A DNA stretch of 64,000 nt from Drosophila miranda (taxonomy: Eukaryota; Arthropoda; Insecta; Diptera; Drosophilidae), in NCBI RefSeq assembly GCF_003369915.1, contig NC_046675.1:16864001-16928000 (forward strand), in the 5' to 3' direction. Positions 38,190 to 50,483 of this stretch are shown in pieces; positions within the stretch are counted from its first letter, which is position 1; each line of letters starts with the position of its first letter. A program made the translations under genes and the position numbers. Under the pieces are notes generated by a model, which saw nothing but the letters and a program-made list of their open reading frames with translations, did not search any database and was not told where the DNA came from.

Positions 38190-41100
38190 CTGCAAGCAGA
38201 GGGGAAGAGCAGAGAGGGAATAATGAGTTAAAAACTGTCAAAAGCTTGGGCCCCCAAACACATCAGCAAGTATTTACTGTCAGTTGACGCACACTCGCAC
38301 ACGCACAGCCAGACAGACAGACAGCGCACACACACAGATACACTTTGTGCAGTCATCGTGTGCGTGTTTAACTTAATGAAGCTTTACACTTCGCGAGCCT
38401 CGGGCTCTCCCACTCTCCGTCTCTCCGGCTCCACCTCCTCTGACATGTGTCATATGCATTTGCCTGACAAGGCGGCACTCGAGGAGTTGGACAGTTCTCT
38501 CCACACACACTCGTGCTTGTATTATGCATATATCGAGTAACTGTCTGCGTTTGATTTTATGGCGCTGATAATGCAATGTTTGCCCAGCTCCTTAGCCCTG
38601 TCCGTCCGTCGTCTATGGCCAAATAAAATGTTCTTCGTTAAGCAGACAGATATCCAACGGAGAAAGGGGTATGGGTGATGGGCAAACAGGGGAAAATGGA
38701 ACAGAAAGGGTGGTCCAAAATAAATTTAAAAAAACACTCTGTCCAGATCTTGGTATACCAAAGTTCTAAAAGTCTCACTGGAAGAAGTCTCAACTTAGGG
38801 AAAACATACACATATATGTTTTATAGCCTTTGCACTCCTCTGGCCTCTGCCACAGTGCAAAATGATGTGCCAAATTATCATTGCCTCTGGAAAGGGTATA
38901 TAAAATAGAGGACATAAATGGGTCGCCTGCCTTCTGCTGACACTTTGCTGACTGTTGGGCAGCCCTAAAAAGTATGCAATACATTTCAGCACTTGTCATT
39001 GCCTCGAATCGAAATTCCATGTAGGCGAGTGCTGGCTGGGCCTTGCCAGCCTGTCACACACTCACAAACACACACAGATATTTATGCAAATGAAGGAGCC
39101 TAGGACCCCAGCAGGCAGCTAGCGGCTGACTGGCCTTTATGGCTAATTGTGTTGGCCTGGTTTCCGCAACTTAACTTCGCTTCAAAGCCCCCTGCCCCCT
39201 GCCCCCTGCCCCAGCTGCTTGCTCTGCTTTCAGACCAAAACCATCTTTTATGCTGTTTGAAAGCAAGCCTCTTTAATTTCTCTTGTGCAAGGTAATGGAA
39301 AATGTTTTCCAGAATAGATAAAAATGGATTTTCATTGCAATTGCACAATAAACAATAAGTTAACACTTTTAGATGCTTTTGCTAATGTCTTTGGCAAGTT
39401 TCTCCATACTCTATACTCCATTCGGAGAAAACAAAGCGCTAGGGCTGCCCTGTGCTCCTAATGAATGTTGATATAATTTTTAATTAAAAACTATTTGCTG
39501 CTGCTGCTGCTGGGACTGTTGCTCTTCCGCAGCCCCAGACCGAGACCCAGATCCAGAGCCAGACAGAACGGAAGAGAATTGTTTACACGACACGAGAAGG
39601 AAGGCTTCTGTGCAGTTGCTGAGAACTTGTGCAACTGTTTAGATAAACCCCAATGCCCCCTTGCACTTGCACAGCTCCAACTCCAACTCCAACTCCAACT
39701 AGATGGAATAGATGTTTCCCAGCAGCAGACTTGTCTGCTCTTTGGAATTAAAGTTATTAGCGCCGCAGATCCCTCAGGGGAACAAAACTGGCTGAACTCT
39801 CTGACACATCTAGAAGGGAAGGACTCCATCGTCTGGTCAATACAATGCTGAGCATGCAGCCGCAGAGAAATAGAAAATCAACGGCAAAGAATTTTTTAAT
39901 TAAGTGGCCACCAGGCATATGGACAGGGCGAACCGCATGGCATATTGTACATGCCATCCTGATGATGTCGCGTTGGAGACCGTCGCGTCATCGTCATGGC
40001 GAGCACGTATGCAGTCGGGGCATGGCTCTGGCTGGCACTTTGCCCACAGCTCCAACCGAGATTTTGTTGCCATAAAACACTTTGTCTGGCCTGCACGAGC
40101 CCAGCCACTCCCCCACTGCCGCTACTCCGTAATTGCAATGAAAAATGTTACAATCGTGCCCAGGACATTCAAATGTACAAAGAAGAATGCCATGCATATG
40201 TGAGCGGGGGGGCGTGGGGGTCCAGCTGCTGCCCCGACAACTGATTTCCTTGGCAGCCAGCAGCATCTCCGGCCCTTCAATGCGATTGTCCTGGTCGTGC
40301 AGCCGAGAAGAAGAATTCCTATTCATAACTTCTATTGCAAAGGGAGCAGAGCAGGAGAACATGCAGATACAAGATACTTTGTGTCCTAGGCAACAGCAGC
40401 GACAAAGTACAGCAGTCAAGCAAGAAAAATATGTTGCAAGGGTGTTGATGAAACAGACGCAATAACAACAACAGCAACAACATTCAGATGAAAGGACTGC
40501 TACAACAGCAACAGCAATTACAACATTTAGAAGGCGGCAAAACAACAGAGCAACAACAATAACAAGAACAACGCTGGCAGTCGCCGCAGTGGCAGTCGCT
40601 GGGAAATGGAATGGAATGTTGTCTAGGCACGCATAAAATTTATTATAATGACATCATAAATTCTGGCAGCAAACGTTGTAAGTATGGATATGGATATGGG
40701 TATCTGTGTGTGTGTGTGTGTGTGCATAAATGAGTGACAAACCTCCACGAAAACCGCCCCGCCTGTACCGCCCTCGGGCAACAGAAATTGCAAATCATTT
40801 ATCAAATAATAAAAAACAGAACAAATATTCGCAAAACTCAGCAAAAATGCTCCGAGAAATGGGAGTTTTTTTTCCTGCGTATATAATTCGCACTGAAAGA
40901 AACATGGGAATGGAATTAATTAATGGTTGAACATAAAAATAGAAATAGCTATAAGCAGAAAAACCACTCAACAGACCAAGTTATTTCTGTGGTAAATGAT
41001 CTCCAAATGTTTAGTTTGGCTGTTTATTTTGAGGTATTGTAAACAGTGGGCTGTGAAATTTCTCTGTGTACATTCCCTATTTTGTAAGATTTAATGGGGT

Positions 41101-44100
41101 CACCCTGTGGCAATCCCAGGAGAAATGCTAGGGATAGAATGGAGTGGAACCAAGTATATGGAAAACTATGTGTTAAAAAAAATCACTCATTTAAGCCCCA
41201 TCATATATCTTTCGTTACGAGATTGCACATAGAAATTCTAACAGCCAGACGGAATTTTTTTAATTTCTCCAATCCAATATATACAACTATTTATAATGAG
41301 ACTTAAAAAAGGAACAGATCGATAATAATAGATTTAATTCCAGATTGAAAATTGTGAAATAAAAAGTTTTTTCATTTACATTTTGAAATTATTATGAAAA
41401 TATCTGATTGAAATGTATTTAATATTTAAAGCAAATTTTATATTTAAATTAAATTAATAACAATACAATATATTTTCTACCAGATTTAATATTTTACATT
41501 TATTTTAATGTTTTTAATATTTTAATTAAATGTGGAACATATTAAAAATACTTTTTTAACACATTTATGTTCAAGTTAAAGTGCATTCCTTTTAATTTTA
41601 CTAAAAACTGAATATTTAATTTAAATATGTGTGTGTTTTTTCGTATTAAGTATGCCATTTTTCTCTGAGTGTACTTTTTTTGTGCTTTTAATGATGTCGA
41701 TCAATGCAACCTATAACGACTGATAGGAATCTTAGTTCTCTCTCTCTCTCTTTTCGGTGAATTCTTTACTTGTGCTATGCCTACATTTTCGGTCAATATA
41801 TTTTCACTTTACTCCCCTATGTTTCCCAGTGTAAACTGCGCCCCCCGCAGGCATTGCAGCGTTGAAGAGGGGATCCAGTGTAGAGAAAGCATAGCGGATT
41901 TATCGATTGCTCTTTTTTCTGTTTTCTGTTTTTTTTTCGGACCCAATCCTAACCCCATCGCATTTTTTGATATTGTTATTGCTGCGTTCAAGTTTATCTC
42001 CATTTCGTGCTGCCAGCCCCTTTGGCGCAGACATTAACTGGCATGTAGTGGCACCACCCAAAAGACGAGACCGAGACCGAACCACCACCAGCAACAGCGA
42101 CGACTGTCACAAGGGTGGAGACTGAGCGGCACTCCCCCTCCATGGATTTCCAGACACACACACACACACTGAAGCACATGCATTCGTGGCGCCGCATGTG
42201 GCATTTGTTGCCGCTTTCAAGTCCCAAGCTGGCACGCTGTTCTGTCACCAGGCGACAGTGCACTCGCCACTGGGCAGAGAGTCAGAGTCACGTTTAACTA
42301 CCAAAAATATGTACAAAACCATGGAAACCGACCAGGAAAACCGCTTTCCCCCAGTGTGCGAAGGGGAGGGTTTTATCTAATTAGGGAATGCAGATTCAAA
42401 GGATGGAATTACGGTGCACACTTCAATGGGATACTGTTGATGATAGCACCACGTGCACTGGCCAGAGACATCCTCTCTCTGCCTTTCTCTCTAATTATAT
42501 TATTAAAGCAAAGCAGAATATTATTTAACATAACAAACGAGTTGCATGGCAATTTTGTAAATATTTAGTATTTAGTAGTATTTAGTTTTTTAATCATTTT
42601 AATCATGAGTACATGTTCTTTTTCCATTATATTCTGTTCATAATTCGAAGCACATACGAGTATTTATTGCCATTCTGAAGATGCCCCTGACAGCTTACTT
42701 CTAGCTACAACTTTTTGGATTAAAGCAGAGATGTTGCCAGAGAATTCTGAGGGCGCAGTTATTGGTAACAATACTTTTCTTGGAGACAGTGTAGTAGTTA
42801 TAAATATGTTCTCCAACTTCTAGAAGCGTCCGCTTTCTTACTTCTTTCAGCTGTTGCAACGCCAACTATCTAAAATGATCTCTAAAACGATTTACAATCT
42901 TCCAAGCAGTAGGTCGTGCTTTCCCAAGAGAAACCATGAGTAATCCAAGGGCTTATAACATAGAAAATATGACGTTTTCTCACTTTTCGGCTTCCGCTAT
43001 AGCTATTATTTATTTCTCTATTTTGCAACCATTTTGCTGCATTTATAGCACCATAGCTATTTTACTAGGTTTTTTCACTGAATTTCCTTCTATTTTTCCC
43101 TCAACATTTTGTATGTTTTGGAACCCCACGCGAATCTTTTTCCTCTGTTTGCTTGTAAAATTGGAGCAAAGCTCTTAACTCTGAGGGTAGTTTGGGGGTC
43201 CTGGGGGATGTGGTGGTGGAATGTGGCAAAAAAAAAAAGAGGAAAAAAAGTAACATTTCTGATTGTTAATGTCGCGGTTAATGTTTTGCTTTTCGTATCT
43301 TCCCTCCCCCCCCAGTCGTACTTTTTCCCATTTTGTGCTTTATTTTTCATTTTATTTTTTTTTCTCTGGCCTGTAGGTCTGGGTGCTTGGGGGTAGAACT
43401 GTAAAGACTTTGATGCTGGGCGAGTAACAGCCACATATAAGACTTCTCTCTTTCTTGCTCTCCCATTGTTTTGATGAAATGTTCGTTTATGATTGCGGGG
43501 GAGTGGGGGGTTTTGGTTTGTGCAGAAATTCCTTTCTTAATTAAAAAATAAAATAATTGAAACTTCCGGAGGCAAATATAATAAAGGACTTCAACCCAGA
43601 AGAAGAAGTATAAGTGGAAATTACATCTTCAGAAATTTAATCTAAATGGGGAGTGTTACAAATATTTCTTTGACTTTGAACGAAGAATTTCAATATATAA
43701 ATCTACTTGACTTTAGTTTTTTTTAAAGGAATCTCTTTTATGGGTATTTTACTAAAGCCATCACCGCACAATCTCTTACAGCTCGCATACTATTTACAGC
43801 TATACGTGGACGCACGGTCCTGTTTCAATCCTATTGTCAAATCCTTATATTGAAGGGTAACCCTTAGAACCAATGACATTTGCATTGATCCGGGTTACGC
43901 TTTTCATTTACAGTGAATATCTAACAGCCAACGGCCACTCGACACAATCAACTGTCATTCCACATCGCAGGAGCTTTCCGCCCTGAATAGTTTGCGACTT
44001 AAAGGATTTATCCCATCATAGCCGTGCCCCTGCCCGTACCCGTACCCATACCCGTACCCGCGTGCCCACTCACCTGCACTTTGGTACAGGAAGCCTGTCC

Positions 44101-44383
44101 TGAAGGCTGCTGACGCTTGATGCCCGACGCTCGACGTTTTGTCTAATCCGTGCCAACGGTTGGCCGAGTTATGAAAACATGAAATCACAAATTGCAAACA
44201 ACATCATCATCATCATCATCAGCACCAGCCAAAAGGAGCGAAAGGAGGTGGATGCACCCGTAATGGTAGTGGAAGGGGGAGGGCTGAGAGCAGTAGCCGG
44301 AACCGGAGCCAGCTGCAGTAACCGGTAGTAAATGTGCCGTGTTGTAAATCCGATGCAACGTAGAATACACTCCGTTACTCTTT

Positions 44384-44416
<33 letters not shown>

Positions 44417-45770
44417 GTCTCTCTCCTTACCGTTGTCTCTTGTCTGCCTCTCTCTGTGTGAGTGCTTTTTATTTCGACTTCGATTTGTTTTAATTTCCGC
44501 TGATTCTAGTGCTGCTGCTGCAGCGCTTCCGGCACAACGTTCGTCCGTTTGTCCGTCCGACAGTGACAATGTGGGGTGGATGCGACGAGGCCTGGGCTAC
44601 GTGGATTTAGTAGATGTTGTAGGCGCTGCTGGATTTAGTGTTAGAGACAAATTGCTGGTTCGGTGGTCAATGGCACGACGATGCATCCTTGCACTTTTGG
44701 GCATACTCTGTACGCTGCTGCACTCTTCTCCCTGCTTCTGCTGCTGATGCTGCTGTTCGTTGCTCGTTTCTCGTTGCCCGTTTCACATTTTTCTCTCCAC
44801 TAGTGCTGCTGAGATTGCGACTGCTGCGGCGACTGCGACTGCGACGTTTTTGCTGCGGCATTTTTTGCGTAACTTGTGAGCTTTTGCACATTTCACAGTT
44901 AATTTCGACATGTTCGCTGGCGAGCGGTTTTTTTGTCCACGAACAAATTCAACTCTCAAACTTTTATTTTATCTCTATTTTTTTCTGTTATCTCTTTGCT
45001 TTTAATTGATTTTTGCACGTGTGTGGGTGTGAGAGAGTGTATGCACAAGGGTGTTTGTGTTTGTGTAAGTGTGATGGATGCAGCAGCGAGCAAGCAACGG
45101 AATGCGTCCGAATGGCAATGCGAAGCTTTTGCTTGTGGAGCGCGCTTTACTACACACCGAGTGCTTCTGGCCTGAAAATGCGAATTTCCTGCGCTCTACT
45201 CCTACGTTACTCCGTGCGTGTGTGGGTGTGTGTATGCGTATGAGTTTCAGTATGAATTTCAGTATAATAAAATATCCTGTTTGGAGGGGCTCCCGCTCCC
45301 ACTTGCCCACTGATACCACACGCAGAGAGCGCGAGCAGAGAGAGAGGTTTTATGTGTAGTTCTGCGCCTGCGCCGTAAATTTGGAGCAAGTCAATGCTTC
45401 GGGGCGAACGGCGATAACACACGGACCCACCATAACCACCACCGCACCGGAGCAACCAGCCCTATCTATCACTCGCTTTCTCTCTCTCTCCTTTCTCTAT
45501 GCTTTTTTCCACTTTGCTGCGCCGCGTTTTCCCCGCAGTTCTTAGCTATTTCTGCACACTACACACACCAAACTCTTGTTTTTTATTGCTCAGGCCGGGG
45601 ATCGAGGGTCTTTGCTCTATGATACTGTATCATACGGCTTTAGTTTATATTGCTCTGAGGGTTTTTAAACGCTGGATTGAAGAACGACTAGCAATGGAAC
45701 ACTCGCCGTGAGCGATGAGAGTGAAATGCACTGCTGTTGGGGCTTGTACACGCGACCCAATACTGTCTCT
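38190..45770 (-). other. syd-1 upstream region with a candidate first-exon donor
   Basis: No coding gene was recognised here. A good minus-strand donor (CAG followed by GTGAGT) ends at 44074 and could close an untranslated first exon of syd-1 transcribed from about 44.1-45.4 kb. That stretch is GC-richer and contains a CT repeat (about 44379-44408) and a GCGCCTGCGCC motif near 45365. The rest is AT-rich with simple repeats, especially 41300-41700. The position of the transcription start is inference. Confidence 0.35.
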
Positions 45771-46064
45771 CAGTGTTGCAAAGGAAGCGAATTTTCATAT
45801 CCCTGGTTTAGCAAATCGAAGCCATCGTTATTTTTGATTTTTGATGTAGCAATGTAGCGAATGTAGCACAAACTGCGGAAATTGCGGTTGATTTTTTTGA
45901 GATATCCCATATTCATATGTTGTATGAATACAATTTTTAAAGGACATTTATTTCGCTTATTCAATTAAAATTAGGAATTCATTCGACCCCGATTATGTTC
46001 TGTTGATTCTCAAAAAAATTCTTGTGTTGAAACTTTTAGCTTTATTATTAGTATTTAATTATAT

Positions 46065-47119
46065 TTAAAATTCATTCGCCGACGAGCATCCCTTGTCTGA
46101 GGTCAGGAGTGTTTGAAAATCCAGATTCTGTGATGGAAAAAGACGTGGCGTCACCGCCGTACAATGTTTTGTATATTTTGCCCGATGCCCAATGAACTGA
46201 ACCGACGGTTTGCGTAAATCAATGCCGTCTGTGGCGTCCAGGAAGCTAATTATAACCGCTTTGTTTAGAGCGTCTCTCATATAATCATTTAACTTGTTAT
46301 CCATTAGCTCGATAATCTTCCAAGCCTTGTAGCTAATCGCCTCGATGTCTCCCTTTATAGATTCGGCCCTGTCTTGCGGCGCCTTCAACTTCCCCACAAG
46401 GTAGAAACCGCCAATGCCGGTATCAACGCAGAAACGGCTTACCGCCTCGTCGCCGAGTCCTCGCGATAGAAGAAATGCGGGGAACTGAAGATCATATCCA
46501 ATAATTCATTAAGGGACTTGTACTTGTGAATCGTCAGCCATTGGCTATAGAATTCGATAAGAATCAAGAAAGAGTTGTCAATTGGAAATACAAATGATAG
46601 GCAGAAGGCTTGCTTCTTCGCACTCTGACGCAGCTGGTAGCGACGCTGCTCATCTTTATTTGCCACCTGCTGAAATTCCAAGGACGCGAAAACGCGTCCA
46701 CATTCCATGGTCTCCCGCAAAATCAACGAATCCTTCCCAGCGAATGTTAAGTAGTCCTGACTCGACTTTAAGTGTTGATCGGGCCAAATGAAGGAGAACA
46801 GCGTGTCCTCGCTAAATATTGACGAGGAGCCTTGGCTGCAGTATTTTTTCACGTTCGCAAAAAATACGTTCATCTCCGAATCCGGTTTGATGCCCATGAA
46901 GACCATATGGTTCAAAAGGTGGGCCTTGATAGATGCACGGATCGGAGATTGGACCGTGTACGGCCATCAAGGCACAGGAGACGTTGTTGGGCCTTTTAAA
47001 TGCTTTCTGTCGTTCTCCGATTTATCAGGATCATCCAGATGCTTTACTTGTCCTGCTATTCGACTATGCGTTGATCCTAATTGCAAATTATATTCCCAAT
47101 TGGCTTCGTCTGGGTACTT
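46065..47119 (-). pseudogene. Broken gene of unknown family next to the msl-2 copy
   Basis: About 350 codons of protein-like sequence, not recognised. From 47119 one frame runs to 46439, interrupted by a single TGA at 46969-46967. It then stops at a TAA at 46441-46439. Around 46440-46470 the plausible reading continues in another frame (GDEAVSRF, then DTGIGGFYLVGKL) to a TAA at 46067-46065. The composition looks like a soluble globular protein: mixed hydrophobic and charged segments (KAHLLNHMVFMGIKPD, GRVFASLEFQQ, AFCLSFVFPIDNSFL) and no low complexity. One nonsense codon plus one frameshift argue for a pseudogene. Unusual introns or sequencing error are alternatives. No ATG-started 5' exon was found; the frame is also closed by TGA just upstream of 47119. 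Confidence 0.55.
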
Positions 47120-47160
47120 TCATTTTTGTATTATACAAACATTCGACGCCAGCCACGCAA

Positions 47161-47570
47161 AAACGAGATGGCGGAAATAGCTGCACGCAACTTTCAGTGA
47201 TGGGCACTGGTTTTTAGTGATGGGATAGTCGGGAAAATCATTCAATTAGAGCGAGAAATATATATTGGTTGCGAGTTTTTTGTTTTATTTGCATCTGTAG
47301 TTGTGCGTAGCTTCGTGTGGTTTTTTTGGTGGGTAAATTTGTTTTCTTCAATTTTTGTAAACTGATATTTAAACCTTTTTTTGTAAATTTTGGCACGTGA
47401 ATATTAGTTTGAAGAATACGGCAGCAGACAAGTTAAACGGCAAGCAACGCCTTCTGTAGAAAATCGAATAGATAGTTGGGAAATTATCACGTGTTGCTGG
47501 AGGAAAAATCAACAAGTTTCTGTGCAATTGACCGCCCATTATTAATATAAAGGGAGGAGCTCATCAGGTC
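47161..47570. other. Spacer between the two divergent decayed genes
   Basis: About 400 bases between the oppositely directed relics, with no clear ORF. A RING-encoding stretch expected upstream of an msl-2 copy was looked for here and not found. It contains a CACGTG E-box near 47490. Confidence 0.4.
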
Positions 47571-48893
47571 ACATTTCCGACACTTCCCATATCTTGTCCC
47601 GCGGAGACGCCGCTCACCACGGTGGCCACAACTGCCGAGCTGCCGTAGGAGCATAACCTCTTCGAGCAGTTGTCCGACATTGAACTGGAGGCTTCCCATC
47701 CGCTGCTCCAAATGTCAACAAGGTCTGGCACGGGTCTGACGGCCGCCCAGACGTCATTTATTGTGAACGAAGGTTTCCTAAACACTGAAGCCGGCTACAC
47801 GGACCACAGCTTGGCCGAACTGGAGCAGGTAGATCTCCCCGATGCAATCTTCATGTCCACCTTCCCCAACAACACTATGAATACTGACTATGCCATGACT
47901 TATTTCATACCCACGGCTACATCCACTCCCTTCGATGACCAGAATACCAGCCCGAAGCAGTCATATGAAGAGACCTCCTCAGAGGAACAACACCTGAATT
48001 CCAGCCAGAAGTATATATCATCCACCATCAAGGACAAGAATAAAGACACGCAAATGAATCCTGTTAATTCAATGCCCAGCATCATCTCCTGCGTGAAGGA
48101 GACACCTCAAAAAGCCGTCAAAAACAGTGCTACTACGGGATCTCCTCGTAGGAATGCGGGAATGACAAAGGAAGATCCATTTAAGCACAATTGCCGCTGC
48201 GGAACCTCTGGAGCGCGGGCTAACCCCAAACGTACCTGTCGCAATAATCGCTGTCTCTGCTACGTGTCTGGCAAGTCATGCACAAACTGTCGCTGCTTTG
48301 GTTGTCACAATCCGCACAATTCCGATGATGAAGACGAATTGGAAAACTTGGCGCCCCCATCACTCCCCAATCTCCAGAGCGAGAAGAAGCCAGCACCAAC
48401 AAACGCAACACCAACAAAGAATGTAAATGTACAAAATACTGGCGTTTCTGCACCAGGGTTCGATGATCCCCAAGGCGGTTTAGTTTTAGTGCCCGTTAGC
48501 CATCTGGAACAATCCATACATCCTTTGGTTCTCGTTAAGAACGAGCATGGGGACTATCAATGTAAGATTATGATCGTTAACGTTCAATTCGATCATCTTT
48601 TAACCCTCAGATTCGTTGTCTTTCAGGTTTCAACATCTTCCAAGGCAACGTACCGATTGATCCCGCCACAGTTGGCCTTCTGCATATCCGGATGCAGAGT
48701 AACGGTTACCACAGCCAGATTCCGGACTATGCGTATGTGATGGGACCTTAGGCAGCTCCACCTGTCATCAAAAGGAGTGTAAGTCAAAGTGGTTGCCAGC
48801 ACGCGATTTTATTGACGAGCTGGTCAGTAGTGGCTCCTCCTTGCTAATGGAATTCTGCCGCTAGCGCACTCACTGTTCGAGGAGATGTGGGAT
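47571..48893 (+). pseudogene. Partial msl-2 copy with intact CXC domain
   Basis: Derived from male-specific lethal 2, the RING/CXC subunit that targets the dosage-compensation complex to the male X. Similarity starts near a PAETP motif at 47571, in the part of MSL2 after the RING, and runs through SDIE, the CXC domain (about 48187-48318) and a HPLVLV motif to the C-terminus. A 65-base intron (48562-48626) with good splice sites is retained, so the copy is DNA-mediated, not a retrocopy. All nine CXC cysteines are present (CRCG..TCRNNRCLCY..SC..CRCFGC). Lesions: in-frame TAG at 47646-47648 where MSL2 has Tyr; TAG at 48749-48751; then the MSL2 C-terminal motifs DELVSSGSS (from about 48814) and AHSLFEEM (from 48864) lie in two other frames. 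From 47649 to 48748 the frame is open, about 345 codons after splicing. A shortened CXC protein is possible but unproven. Confidence 0.8.
48562..48626 (+). other. Retained intron in the msl-2 copy
   Basis: GTAAGA..TTTCAG intron of 65 bases. Splicing restores the MSL2-like order from the HPLVLV segment into FNIFQG. The codon made at the junction is TGT (Cys), where MSL2 has Gly. Read-through of the intron also stays open for about 60 codons. Confidence 0.75.
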
Positions 48894-49246
48894 ACATTTT
48901 TTTTTATTTTTTTTTTTATCATTTTTATGAACAAATGGTAAAATATTGTAATGCTTTGCCCCAAGTGCGGCTGTTGACCCTAAAAATAAAACAAAAACCT
49001 TTTTTTTTTCATCACTTAAGTTACAATTTTTTTTCTAGGTTAAGAGACTTTATTAAACATACATTTTTTTTATCAATAACTAAGTCATATATTATAATAT
49101 AATCCAATCGAATTATAAGAAACCAAACGAAAACGAAATATTCATAAGTCGATCGAATCATGGATGATATTCGTATGGAAACGATGAAAATATCAACAGG
49201 CTTTTTGATGAGCAAAATAAATATCCGACAATTTTAATCGAATTAA

Positions 49247-49815
49247 CCCATTGAGGACCAATGGGTAGTTTCAAAACCCATGAAAACTATAAAAATTGAA
49301 GAATTGTATCGCTAAAGTGGTGAAAGATATCGTAATAAATTGTTTGTGATGTAAAGAGTACAAATTTTAATGCAGCATAATTTTTTGTTGGCTGCCCAAA
49401 AAATTTCACCTGTTAAAAACAAAGCTTTCTCAGTAGTCCGAAAAACTATTATCGCGCAATCGTTTTATACAGTTTCGGACATATTTAACACACCTGGCCA
49501 CAAACCAAGTCTAATGAAAAGTGAAATTTAAATACGAAACTGGTTTTCGTATGTATTGAAAATGCAATTATGTTGCTATGTGGGAAAAACTTCAACTGGA
49601 GTATCAACCATATGAAAATAACAATAAGATTCTGTGAAAAGCATTAACATCTTTCCAAATAAGAGTATTATGGTACTTAAATTCCCAGGCTATATCTCAA
49701 GTGTTTGCACAGGTAAAAAAAATATTGGTCTCTATCAACTACTATGGTCTCCAAAGCACACAAATCAAAATTTCATCAAAATCGTAAGAGCCGTTTAGAT
49801 GGTGCCCGTAATGGG
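49247..49815. mobile_element. piggyBac-type MITE flanked by TTAA
   Basis: A 569-base AT-rich segment bounded on both sides by TTAA (49243-49246 and 49816-49819). Its ends are inverted: CCCATTGAGG at the left and CCGTAATGGG at the right, sharing CCCATT with mismatches further in. A TTAA target duplication and C-rich termini are the hallmark of piggyBac-like transposons. No transposase ORF is present, so it is a non-autonomous element. It lies 350 bases past the msl-2 relic and 670 bases before ferrochelatase. Confidence 0.65.
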
Positions 49816-50165
49816 TTAAGGAAGTCGAATGAAAGCCGATTATATAGATTATAAGAAACATGTTTGCATTTCGGTTCCGCAAGACCAGATTTATCCAATA
49901 TTGCTGTGCTTTATCCGTGCATTGTAGTCATCTGGAGCCACAGCGCTCACGAAAAGTACATATCTGCTTGCTTTGAAAAGTAAAATTTGTACTGATTTTA
50001 TTTGTAAAAAAAATACACTTAAAAGTGTAATCGTAGGGCATGCTCACCTGGTCAAACACTGCCCCGAGCCAAATATACGGCACTTGAATCGATGGAAAAT
50101 TTTGCTGATCTGAGTACTGTTCACCTGCTTAAATAGAGGCGGGTCAAGTGGGTTAAGTTCCGATT

Positions 50166-50176
50166 TTCATCGATAT
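50166..50176 (+). promoter_or_regulatory. DRE-like motif upstream of ferrochelatase
   Basis: CATCGATAT sequence about 310 bases before the FeCH start codon, one mismatch from the DRE consensus TATCGATA used by many fly housekeeping promoters. The transcription start itself was not located. Confidence 0.3.
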
Positions 50177-50483
50177 TTGTTAGGTATATTTTCAGAAAGA
50201 GACGATATATTTCTGACTTTTTGCCTTCACGGTGTATTGGGCAAATGGGGTGGATTCACCCTTGCATGCGTTTCATTTTCTGTGCCGTCTTGCTTGTTGT
50301 CCACACCCTCTTTTTTCTTCCATTATGTAGCAAATGTGCAGTAGCCGTGTTGTAGCCATGTAGTAATTTGAGCAAATGTAAAGCACAAAAAGAACAAGAA
50401 CAACAAAAATAACCAAGAGAACAAGAGTTTTTTCTCTCTTTTCCGGCTGTCATTCAAGTGCAATATTTTAGAAGTAAAAAAGG

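Noticed and set aside
47230-47570. RING domain expected upstream of the msl-2 copy
   Set aside because: No cysteine/histidine pattern matching the MSL2 RING could be read in any plus frame; the N-terminal third appears absent.
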